Positions 46,654 to 55,862 of a stretch of 64,000 bases of DNA are shown in pieces. The stretch comes from Artemisia argyi (lineage: Eukaryota > Streptophyta > Magnoliopsida > Asterales > Asteraceae). The notes under the pieces were generated by a model that was not told where the DNA came from, made no database searches, and saw only the letters and a program-made list of their open reading frames with translations. Where the stretch lies: the NCBI GenBank assembly GCA_030686995.1, contig CM060680.1, forward strand, positions 201,363,322 through 201,427,321, in the 5' to 3' direction. Each line of letters begins with the position of its first letter. The stretch's first letter is position 1. The translations under genes and the position numbers were made by a program.

Positions 46654-47574
46654 CTGAACGATATAAATTGATATTAGCAAGGAACTTTCATATCTTTCCT
46701 GGTTTCTAATCATGAAACATTATTTCTTACAAAAGCCATGAAAGGCTACTTATACACATTCTCTTTTCCTAGTGATGCAGTGCAGATTCAAGAACCCTTT
46801 AATGGAAATATAGGATTTCCTTTGATCACACAAGTCCTTAGCTATTTAATGTGATTACTTAGGTTTTGTGTCACCAAGATCAACTTTTTAACCAATTTTG
46901 ATGGATGATAAGTTGATCTCTTGATTTAACCGACTACAGATATTGTCAATATGGGACATCTTTATGCACTACAATTTTCCGAGTAACAAGAAAATAAAAT
47001 TAAACATGAACTACTATTAGATTATTGTTAATACTATACAGTGAAGTTCCATGAAAAAAAGATACAAACAACTTAACCATCAAAGTAAAATCCAAAAATT
47101 TCAAATAAAAATTGTCATAAATGACTAATTCTGCCATTAAAGAAAACTTACTAGATATATAAATGACTAATCTCGTCCAGACATGTTTGAGGAGGAAGCG
47201 CTCCAACTAACTACAGCTGGTGATGATATGCCATCTATCGATTCCAAATTTAAAAGAGTTTTGTTAGTTTTAAATATAATTAGTGATAACCCACCTCTGT
47301 TTCTGGTGTTTCTTAATACACTCTTTTATCTAGTCATTTTAGATATAATTCATCTTGATCAAGATGAATGTGAAAATAGAATTGAATTCTTCATTTTGTA
47401 CAAAAATCATGTCTTGGAAACCAAATGTCATAGTTTAGAATAAGTTTTAACTTAAAAAGTAAATGAAAGTTGTTTAATAATCTGCTGGTGATGATATGCT
47501 TTTGAAACAGAAAAAAAGTATGAGAAGATACTTTGACCTTATTTACCAGGGTGCAGGATTACTCTCTTTTACCA

Positions 47575-47622
<48 letters not shown>

Positions 47623-47695
47623 AAAGAATAATCAGTTAGGTTTCCCACACTTTTATAAGAGTTTTACTAAAACCTGAAACAGATTGACTCTTAAT
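46654..47695. other. Spacer downstream of the third kinase copy
   Basis: No gene is supported. The part 47345-47520 matches 14950-15130, so the duplicated unit extends past the kinase stop codon. An A-run of about 45 bp lies at 47574-47618. Confidence 0.55.
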
Positions 47696-48829
47696 TTAGT
47701 GTGCTACTAAAATCTTTGCAGCATATTGAGTGAACTCTTCATTCCATTCTGGATTTACATCCGTGTGCTTCACGGTTATTTCTAATGGATATAATAGCCT
47801 ACCATTGGTTAATCCGTGTGCTGGTTTTGATGTTGGTTGCAACGAACTATTGAATTTCTCTTGCAAAGTCAGCACAGACTCCAGACTGACCAAAACCTCA
47901 GCCATGGTAGGGCGTTGCTCTGGATCTAGATGCAAACATGCCTCTGCAGTTCGAACGAACTCCTTAAAACATTGGGGGGCTATTTGATCTCTTATATCAG
48001 AATCTAGTATCTGCTCTAGTTTCCCCTTTTTGATAGATTCAATAGCCCAGGTTGCTAAATTACGTTGCTCTAAATCAAGACTAGCATCAATAACTTTCTT
48101 CCTACATAGCACCTCAAATAATACCACCCCAAAAGCATACACGTCACTCTTCCTTGTCACCTTACTTGTTTGGAAATAATCAGGATCTAAATACCCGCGA
48201 GTGCCAGCAACCAATGTCTCTACAGAAGTCTGGTTCCTCGGAACTATTTTTGCCAACCCAAGGTCTGCAATTTTGCCCGTCCAGCTTTCATCTAACAAAA
48301 TATTTGAAGACTTAATATCGCGATGTATTACCCCAACCTCAACCCCTGTGTGAAGGTAGTGCAACCCACGACCGGCATCTATGCAGATATTGAGTCGCTG
48401 AAGCCAAGAAAGATGGGTACCATGATTATGTAAATGATCATATAGTGATCCATTAGGTATATATTCATATACAAGGATCATCTCATCCTGATTACAATAA
48501 CCAATCAAAGATACAATATTACAGTGCCGAAACGTAGAAATCCTCTCAACTTCGTGCCAAAACTCAGATGCTCCTTGATAGGAAGACGAGGAGGAAAACC
48601 GCTTAATTGCAGCAACCACAAGACTCGATCCATCAAAAATCTCACCTTTGTAGACTTTCCCAAAACTTCCTATCCCAACTACTAATGTTTCGTCAAAGTT
48701 TTTTGTAGCTAACTGAATCTCATGAAATTGGAAACGACGGCATGGTTGTGACCTTTTTGTGGAGGAGTAGGATGAGGAATCCGAGGGCGAGGGTAAGGAG
48801 AATGAGAAGGGGGTAGATGGTTCAGGTAC
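47696..48829 (-). CDS. Kinase 2 exon of the third kinase copy, with C2-like tail
   Basis: 377 codons after the acceptor TTGATAG|GTACCTG (48829/48830), ending at TAA 47696. It has a Ser/Pro linker (VPEPSTPFSF), CRRFQFHEIQLATKNFDETL and a full-length kinase domain: VGIGSFGKVYKGE, AAIKRF, HRDIKSSN, DLG, AGTRGYLDPDYF, SDVYAFGVVLFEVLCRK. It keeps the LDLEQRNLATWA segment lost in the two exons of the triple-kinase gene, so it best represents the ancestral kinase 2. The C-terminal 40 residues end ITVKHTDVNPEWNEEFTQYA and AKILVAH; VKH..NPEWNEEF is typical of C2 domains. The preceding kinase 1 exon is frameshifted, so this domain is made only if translation starts internally or the shift is avoided. 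Confidence 0.8.
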   Translation of the reverse strand, partial: VPEPSTPFSFSLPSPSDSSSYSSTKRSQPCRRFQFHEIQLATKNFDETLVVGIGSFGKVYKGEIFDGSSLVVAAIKRFSSSSSYQGASEFWHEVERISTFRHCNIVSLIGYCNQDEMILVYEYIPNGSLYDHLHNHGTHLSWLQRLNICIDAGRGLHYLHTGVEVGVIHRDIKSSNILLDESWTGKIADLGLAKIVPRNQTSVETLVAGTRGYLDPDYFQTSKVTRKSDVYAFGVVLFEVLCRKKVIDASLDLEQRNLATWAIESIKKGKLEQILDSDIRDQIAPQCFKEFVRTAEACLHLDPEQRPTMAEVLVSLESVLTLQEKFNSSLQPTSKPAHGLTNGRLLYPLEITVKHTDVNPEWNEEFTQYAAKILVAH

Positions 48830-49062
48830 CTATCAATTGCAAACAATAAAAAAATAAAAATCATCAACAAATGGTTTGTAACCAAAAAATGCAATTTTTT
48901 TCTAATTTATCCTCTGTGTCCAAAATTTGTATGTGCCAAATAATTTTTCCTCGAATAATCATGTAACCAATGACATATATATATATATAGGTTAATTCTA
49001 ATTATGACTAAGAATTAATTAGAAAGACATTTATGTTCAATTTTGAGAAACGATCAGCTTAC

Positions 49063-49961
49063 TTGACATTGAAGTGCTGCTTCAAGCCCCCTTAGAATCT
49101 CCGCAATTAGTGGACGTTCATCACGTTCTAGCTTCAAGCATTGATATGCAACTTTCGAAAACACATCCAAAGAATTCGGATTTATTTCATCCTGTATATT
49201 CTGTAAAACAATTTGATTAACCGTATTTTGTCTAAAGGATTGTCGAGTTAATCCTACTAAAGGTTGAAGATTATCATCGACCATACACAACCTCCCACAC
49301 AATACTTCACACAACACAACACCAAAAGAGTAAATATCCGACTCTTTTGATAAAAACCCGGTCTCCGCATATAGTGGGTCACAATACCCATGAGTTCCTA
49401 CAGGGTGGGATATGAGAAATGTATTTTTTTGATTGGCAGGGCCAAATTTGGAAAGTCCAAAATCTGAGATCTTGGCATTCCAGTTTTCATCTAATAATAT
49501 ATTGGAACTTTTTATATCGCGATGCAATACTCTTTGTTGGGTCTCTGCTGGATTATGTAAGAACGCTAATCCACGAGCCGCCCCAATGCATATCTTGAGG
49601 CGTCGAACCCACGTTAGTTCACTGCTCTTGAGATACCGGTCCAGACTTTTCTTAGGTAGATACTCATACATGAGGATCATATCTTCTCGCCATAATCGTC
49701 ACAATAACCCAATAGAGAGACAATATTTTCATGTTTGTAAACAGAAAGCATCATGATCTCCTTCCAAAACTCGGGATCTCCTTGCCCAAACTCACGATTT
49801 AAACGCTTGAATGCAACCATGGTTTTGTCAATTTCGCCTTTATAAACTTTCCCAAAGCCTCCTCTCCCGATGCAATTCTCATCAGCAAAGTTGTTTGTAG
49901 CAGATATAATAGCTTCTAGCTGTATTTTGAGGTGTTCAAACTGTTTTAAGGGAGCTGCCAT
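49063..49961 (-). pseudogene. Kinase 1 exon of the third copy, frameshifted
   Basis: The start by homology is ATG 49961 (MAAPLKQFEHLKIQL); an upstream in-frame ATG exists at 49994. The exon is 899 bp instead of 894: five extra bases (an ATATC-like duplication near 49677-49684) follow the codons for DDYGEKI and cause an early stop. The downstream part (YEYLPKKSLD onward) still has HRDIKSSN, DFG and GTHGYCDP and keeps the donor CAA|GTAAGC (49062/49063). The intron to the kinase 2 exon is 233 bp. A recent break is likely because few other defects are visible. Confidence 0.85.
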
Positions 49962-50030
49962 TTGTGATTGTGTTAGATTTCCAAAGCGTTGCACTTAATT
50001 CTAGTTATTGGAGATGTAGGAAATTAAATT
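49962..50030 (-). promoter_or_regulatory. Proximal upstream block of the third copy, cut by an LTR element
   Basis: Matches the leader sequence of the other two copies up to AAATT (50026-50030), the left target duplication of the element that starts at 50031. The promoter continues at 52938. Confidence 0.6.
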
Positions 50031-50408
50031 TGTTATGTGTTAGTAGCAATACTTAGGAGGGTTATATGTTACTTGAACAATAATAAGGGGATTAATTGTA
50101 TTTAGTTTAAATAAAGTTTAGGATTGTACTTAGATTAGGAAACTAGTTGCTTGGCTTGCAAGCCAAGCTAAGGTCTCTACCCCCTCATCTCTATAAATAG
50201 AGATGAGGGGGGATGCTAGTTATTCATTCTTCTTCCTCAATTGTAAAAGCTTTATTGGTTTTAATAAAGGGTTCGTTGAGGGTATATCGTGTGCATATTC
50301 TTGTGGGTTCTTTGTAGTCTCTCGTGTTTGCTACTTGTGCTCGATACAACTCGCGATCTAGTGTTCCGCGATCGAGCTTCGGGATTGTTGTCGAGGTATT
50401 TTCCAACA
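50031..50408 (+). repeat. 5' LTR with palindromic promoter
   Basis: TGTTATGTG...TTCCAACA. It contains the perfect 20-bp palindrome GCTTGGCTTGCAAGCCAAGC (50149-50168) and the inverted repeat CCCCCTCATCTCTAT-AA-ATAGAGATGAGGGGG (50180-50211), whose centre is the TATA box TATAAATA. An AATAAA-type signal lies near 50259. Confidence 0.9.
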
Positions 50409-50825
50409 AGTGGTATCAAGAGCCGCGGTTATTGTGGTCATTGAAGTTCGAGTGCTAGTTCGAGGTTTCGAGGATCGGTTTTCGGTTCCGTCGATCGTAG
50501 CAGTAGCGACATCCAGAGGTTGAAGACAAAGGTTTATGATAATAATTATTATCATTATTGACGTGAAAGGGAAGAAAAAAAAAGTTCGAAGGTTTCTTGT
50601 TGCGGGATTTTCTTGCGGCACAAGTTTTGATCGTGGTTTGCTTGGGTTTCAAGTTTACGGTCGGGTTTGCTTGTTCGAAATCGAGGGTTTAGGGTTATTC
50701 TAATTAATTCGATTTGCAAGAAGGGTTTATAGCAACAAGGTGAATATTGCACACGGCTTGTGAGGCTTGTCGGTAAAGTTGGTTAAAAAACAACTTGACA
50801 AGGTTTTTAGCAAGGTATAAGAAGA

Positions 50826-52511
50826 ATGGCTAGTTCAATAACTAGGTTTGACATCGAAAAATTCGATGGGAAGAATGACTTCGGGTTATGGCAAATAAAG
50901 ATGCGTGCTTTAATGGTACAGCTGGGATGTGATGCTGCATTAAAGACATTACCCGCAGACATGGAAGCAGGTGAAAAGGCTGCTTTGATGAAGAAGGCAT
51001 ACAGTACCTTGATTCTATGCTTGGGAGACCGGGTTTTACGGGAAGTTACCAAGGAAACATCTGCTGCAGGAATTTGGTCGAAGTTGACTAGTTTGTATAT
51101 GACTAAGTCCTTAGCAAACAGACTGTATCTGAAGAAGAAGCTGTACACATACTATATGAGTCCAGGTAAGAAACTGGGTGATCATATAGATGAGTTTAAT
51201 AAGTTGATACTTGATTTGGCGAATATTGATATCGAGATTGAGGATGAAGATCAGGCACTTATGTTACTTACGTCGTTGCCATCGTCTTACGAAAACTTTG
51301 TGGAGACATTGTTGTATGGGAGGGAATCCTTGACAATGGAGGATGTTCTTGCGACTCTGAATTCAAGGGAGTTGAAGAAAAGAACCGAAGGCACAAAGGA
51401 AGAAACTGGTGACGGGTTATATGTAAGGGGAGGGTCAGATCATTCAAGAAAAGCTCCTTCTGGTGGAAGTTCGCGGTTCAAGTCAAGGGGTGGAACTTTT
51501 AAACTCAAGTGCTTCATATGTCATTCAGAGGGTCATCTGAAGAGAGACTGTCCAAAGAAGAAGTCAAGTGGGTTCGTCAGGAAGGGTAAGCATGATCAGG
51601 ATTCTGATTCTTCTGATGACGAGGGTAACGCCTACTTTGGAGAAGCCTTGGCGGTGGTCGGGAATGATGAGATGACTGAATTGGTAATGGATTCAGGTGG
51701 GTCTTATCATATGACACCTAGGAGGGATTTCTTGTATGACTTCAAGGATTTTGATGGTGGTTCGGTTCAGTTAGGTGATAACAGGACATGCACTATCAGA
51801 GGGATAGGAAAAGTGAAGATACAGTTGCATGATGGTTCAAGCTTTATACTGGAAGATGTCAGGTATGTTCTAGGGTTAAGAAAAAGCTTGATTTCATTGG
51901 GTACTCTTGAAAAAGAGGGTTATACTGTGAAGATGCAGATGGGTAGAGTCAAGGTGATCAAAGGTTGTCGGGTTATGATGACTGGGATCAGGAAAGAGAA
52001 CTGTGTGTATACTCTTGAAGCAAAAGTGACGACTTTTGGTGTACAAAAGCATGGAGGTTCAAAACAAGTTGGATTTAAACAACTTGGTCATAAACAAGTT
52101 GGGTTCAAACAACTTGGTCCTGGTGTTAAAACAGGAGTCCATGGAGTACAGGTTGATGAACGTGTTTGGTTTAAGGTGGAACTGCAGGGAGCTCAGGAAA
52201 ATCGTGAAGCTAAGGTTGTTCAGGATAGTAACGATGATGCTGCAGTGGCTCAAAGAAAGTTGGAGGACAAGCAACTTAAAGAAAAGACAAACACGGGCTG
52301 CTTGGTAAATGAGCAGGAAAAGATACACCTTGGTATAAAGGTGAGGGCGGACATTACGGAAACCGGAGTACCTGGTCAAGAGGGTGCAGAGGGTAATGTT
52401 GCTGAAAAGAAGAAAGTGAAGGAGTCTAAGAAAGCTAAACTTGGGAATTTACTAAAGTACAAGGCCTGGTTTATAAGGCGGTCCCCGGTTCGAGGTTCCA
52501 GCGTTGGATAA
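50826..52511 (+). CDS. Copia-type Gag with zinc knuckle and partial protease, unusual tail
   Basis: 561 residues, uninterrupted. Residues 5-180 are a UBN2-type Copia Gag (FDGKNDFGLWQIKMRALMV; LPSSYENFVETLL). A CCHC knuckle CFICHSEGHLKRDC lies at 229-242. An aspartic protease motif MDSGGSYHMT follows at about 288, with LISLGTLEKEGY and a remnant of the pre-integrase region (CVYTLEA). The last 155 residues replace integrase and RT: a KQVGFKQLG repeat, then a charged Glu/Lys-rich stretch ending LLKYKAWFIRRSPVRGSSVG. The tail is not recognised. The protein could form particles and cleave itself, but could not integrate or copy DNA. Confidence 0.9.
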   Translation: MASSITRFDIEKFDGKNDFGLWQIKMRALMVQLGCDAALKTLPADMEAGEKAALMKKAYSTLILCLGDRVLREVTKETSAAGIWSKLTSLYMTKSLANRLYLKKKLYTYYMSPGKKLGDHIDEFNKLILDLANIDIEIEDEDQALMLLTSLPSSYENFVETLLYGRESLTMEDVLATLNSRELKKRTEGTKEETGDGLYVRGGSDHSRKAPSGGSSRFKSRGGTFKLKCFICHSEGHLKRDCPKKKSSGFVRKGKHDQDSDSSDDEGNAYFGEALAVVGNDEMTELVMDSGGSYHMTPRRDFLYDFKDFDGGSVQLGDNRTCTIRGIGKVKIQLHDGSSFILEDVRYVLGLRKSLISLGTLEKEGYTVKMQMGRVKVIKGCRVMMTGIRKENCVYTLEAKVTTFGVQKHGGSKQVGFKQLGHKQVGFKQLGPGVKTGVHGVQVDERVWFKVELQGAQENREAKVVQDSNDDAAVAQRKLEDKQLKEKTNTGCLVNEQEKIHLGIKVRADITETGVPGQEGAEGNVAEKKKVKESKKAKLGNLLKYKAWFIRRSPVRGSSVG

Positions 52512-52559
52512 AGATGCTGAGTATCGTTAATGCCTAAGTATTACTCCTAAGGTGGAAAT

Positions 52560-52937
52560 TGTTATGTGTTAGTAGCAATACTTAGGAGGGTTATATGTTA
52601 CTTGAACAATAATAAGGGGATTAATTGTATTTAGTTTAAATAAAGTTTAGGATTGTACTTAGATTAGGAAACTAGTTGCTTGGCTTGCAAGCCAAGCTAA
52701 GGTCTCTACCCCCTCATCTCTATAAATAGAGATGAGGGGGGATGCTAGTTATTCATTCTTCTTCCTCAATTGTAAAAGCTTTATTGGTTTTAATAAAGGG
52801 TTCGTTGAGGGTATATCGTGTGCATATTCTTGTGGGTTCTTTGTAGTCTCTCGTGTTTGCTACTTGTGCTCGATACAACTCGCGATCTAGTGTTCCGCGA
52901 TCGAGCTTCGGGATTGTTGTCGAGGTATTTTCCAACA
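52560..52937 (+). repeat. 3' LTR
   Basis: Same length and sequence by eye as the 5' LTR. CCTAAGTATT (52533-52542) just upstream and AATACTTAGG (52577-52586) inside the LTR form a 10-bp inverted repeat across the polypurine tract. Confidence 0.9.
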
Positions 52938-53110
52938 AAATTATTGATCTATTTTGGTCCATAAGATTATTATTTACGTACAAAAGCATTCAGTTGATCG
53001 AGACTTGAGAGACGACTCATAAAAGATATTTTTTTGAACTCGGCTTAATAATGTAGACTGGATAGAACATATATGGTCATCAACAAACCAAACCAACTTT
53101 GGATTCTATG
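52938..53110 (-). promoter_or_regulatory. Displaced distal upstream block of the third kinase copy
   Basis: AAATTATTGATCTATTTTGG and the sequence that follows match 2871 onward of copy 1. The AATAATGTAGACTGGATAGA stretch matches copy 2 near 19181. Before the LTR element landed this joined 49962-50030. Confidence 0.65.
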
Positions 53111-53132
53111 TCTATCTTTTTCCAAAAAAAAA

Positions 53133-53178
<46 letters not shown>

Positions 53179-53454
53179 TTAATGAATATTTACTCAAAGT
53201 TACTGTTAAAACTCAGCCCAGTGTTTTATACCACTAGCAATCTGTTACTTCTTGGTTCATCAATATAAAGTGAGTATAACTTAAATTAACTATGTCAATT
53301 CATTGATGTGATGATTGTTTAAAGGTTAAAGCTATGATACTTAAACAAGTTAAACAAAGTACACAACAAAGTTTTTCAATGTTTGAATTCAAATTCTTAT
53401 TTGAATGAAGAAAAAAAAAACCCCGACCCGATAACACCCATATTAACAAGCTAA
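53111..53454. other. No gene seen; ATA microsatellite
   Basis: An (AAT)n microsatellite at about 53138-53178 marks the end of homology to the other kinase copies. The rest is AT-rich and featureless. Confidence 0.5.
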
Positions 53455-54862
53455 GTGTGGTTCACGAGAGTACGAAATTTGTGTGTGAAAGCAAAAATGT
53501 ATGTGAGAGAGAAAACTAGGGTTAACAATTTCGAGAGTGTGAAAGCAAGGCACGATGGGACTAGAGGACAATACAACGGCAAGCACCTAGGGAATAACTA
53601 TATCGGTGGGAAACGTAACTCGACGATATCGTTCATGTTTTTCAACTTCCCGGATGAGTGGGGGATGGGGAAATTGTGGATGATATTTAAGAAGTATGGA
53701 ACAGTGTTTGATATGTTCATGGTGAAAAGGAGACTCCGTAACGGAATGAGATATGGTTTTGTACGTTACAAAGCCGTAAATGATGTGGAGAACCTACTGA
53801 GACAATTACAAAAGATAAAGATAGATGAGAAATGGTTGCATGTGTATGTGGCATATGACAGAAAAAGAAATGGTTTCACTGGTATGAGAGATGATGGTGA
53901 TAGACGGAACAGATGGTTCAACGGAAATAATAATGGGTGGCAAAGATACGAGGCAAGGTCGGATAACAGGGATAAAAGGAGTTTCGTCGACGTTGTAAAT
54001 GGGGAAGGTAGAAGAGGTAACGAAGCCTTCAATGAGAAGAGGGGGTTAGGGAATGATGGGCTGAAAACGAATATGGAAAAGGTTAATACAAACAGTGAGA
54101 AACAAGAAATGGGAAGGTCCATCATAGTTGAAGAAAGTGAGCTTAACAGTGAGGTTTTACAAAGAAGTGTGATAGGGGAGGTTAAAGCTTTGTGCTTTCT
54201 CACTAAGTTACCGACGTTATGTGTGGAACAAGGCCTTGGTAAGATAGAAATAAAGCTACTGGGGGGGACTTGAAGTTATGGTGGTGATGGAGAATGAAAA
54301 TACGGCGTGTAACGTTTTAAAAGACAACGAACATGGGTTGAGAAGATGGTTACATAAACTAAGACATGGTGGAAGTTTTAATAGGACGGCGGGAAGAATA
54401 ACATGGATAAATATTATGGGGTTGCCTGTAACATGTTGGAGGGAAAGCATTTTTAAAAAAATCGCGGCTTTGCACGGTACTATTCTCGAGTTACATAATT
54501 GTAGATTTGAAGGTAATCAAAATATGATATTGGGTAGGGTGCATATACACACGTTTAACAAGGGTTTGATTCATGAAAAACTTACTGTGAACATCAAAGA
54601 TAAATCTCATGAAGTAACAGTGGTGGAAGAAATAAGAGATATTACCATGTTGAATTTGCAAGAGGTAGACATGGAGGGTGAGGGAAAGAAGAAAGGGGAT
54701 AGTGATATGGATGTGGATGATGAGGATGATGAGGACGATAAGGATGACAGGGAGTTTAAAAGTGAAGAGGGTGAACAAAGTGATGAAGAGGGGGAGTTTA
54801 AACGAGCTAATTCTTCAATCACCCCAAAAGTACACCCATGTGTACCCCATTCACCCCACTAA
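53455..54862 (+). pseudogene. LINE ORF1-type protein (RRM plus DUF4283-like), frameshifted
   Basis: The first frame, 53455-54273, carries an RNA-recognition-motif fold: ISFMFFNFPDEWGMGKLWMI, FKKYGTVFDMFMVKRR, MRYGFVRYKAVNDVENLL. A linker rich in Arg, Gly and Asn follows. The second frame, 54278-54862, carries RRWLHKLRHGGSFNRTAGRI, TWINIMGLPVTCW and KIAALHGTILEL, as in DUF4283-type Gag-like ORF1 proteins of plant LINEs, then an acidic tail (DVDDEDDEDDKDDREF). The two join in one frame if a run of seven G (about 54260-54266) is read as six, so a single-base insertion broke the protein. No endonuclease or RT follows; after 54862 the DNA becomes the GGGCGACT region. Alternatively this is a lone RRM host gene, but the domain pair favours a LINE. 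Confidence 0.7.
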
Positions 54863-55160
54863 TTTTTTTTTTATTCAAATACCCCAGGGGCGACTATATC
54901 CCAAAGATCTTTGGGCGACTATCACATATGGTTGACATGTGTCCCATAGGGTTGTCCCCACAATGTACCCTAATGTACTTGCATCCTACCCACCTAGCCT
55001 ATTATTTTCTTGGGCGACTTGGGCCCACATTCTTGGGCGACTATCCTTATTTTGTCTTTTTCCCCAAAAGTATAGTCTTTTTTTATTATTTTCTAGTACA
55101 AATTTTTTGGGCGACTTGGTCCCACCCATGTGCATTCTTGGGCGACTGATTAGGTAGGAT
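54863..55160. repeat. Cluster of six GGGCGACT motifs
   Basis: GGGCGACT occurs at 54888, 54913, 55012, 55035, 55109 and 55140, all in the same orientation. The last four form two pairs: TTGGGCGACTTGG-(G/T)CCCAC, a short gap, then CATTCTTGGGCGACT. CCCCA/ACCC phrases lie between. It is neither coding nor a classical tandem array. Confidence 0.7.
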
Positions 55161-55862
55161 AAATATTTTATAATATAAGTACATTGTACTATAATTTTAT
55201 ACACCTTTTATACACTTTTTTATACTTCTTTAAATTTATAAAAATTACTTTTAAAAACAAACAAATACTAATTATTAAATTTATACATCTTATACTTATT
55301 ACCATAATTAATATTATACTTATACACACCAAACCACACCTAACACCAATCGATTAGCTCTTCTTTCTCTAACACACACCAAACCACACCTGCTACTCCA
55401 CCATCGACACCGGCACCACCTCTCTAACAAACACCAAACCACCCTATGTTAGACACACACAGATCTTAGGAAACATATCCCTTTGTTTGTTTTAAACCTT
55501 TCTGGATCTAGGGTTTTATATAATGACCAATTGGTGGTTTCTTAGGGTACGGTATTTAATTTTTTATGCTTTATTTGATTAGGCTCGTCTGATTAGTTGA
55601 TTGTTAGTGTTAGGGTTAGGATTGTTGTTTATTGTTGTTGGTTTCTTAGGATCCGTTAGGGTTATGATTGTTTGTGTAATTGATATGGTTAATTAAAATC
55701 TCTACTGGAAAATCCCCCATTTAGACCTGTTAATGGTGTAAAATCTCTACTTTAATTGTTAGTGTTAGGCTTAGTGTTATTTAATGGTTTTCATACCTGT
55801 TAATGGTGTAAATTGTTTATGCTAAGGTTTTTGATGTTGTAGAAGTCAGCCATTTAGACTTA
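55161..55862. other. No gene seen; possible leader of the Ulp1 gene
   Basis: AT-rich spacer with ACACACCAAACCACACCT repeats near 55325-55440 and several TTAGGGTT phrases. It may hold the promoter or first non-coding exon of the gene at 57055-63603. Confidence 0.4.

Larger units (their letters stand above)
50031..52937 (+). mobile_element. Young non-autonomous Copia-type element (Gag-protease only, TR-GAG-like)
   Basis: Two 378-bp LTRs (50031-50408 and 52560-52937), identical by eye, are flanked by perfect AAATT target duplications (50026-50030 and 52938-52942). A primer-binding site TGGTATCAAGAGC (50411) complementary to initiator-Met tRNA follows the left LTR. A purine-rich AAGGTGGAAAT precedes the right LTR. 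The only ORF encodes Gag and part of the protease; integrase, reverse transcriptase and RNase H are absent, so transposition must use another element's enzymes. It split the upstream region of the kinase at 49961 on the opposite strand. Confidence 0.95.
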
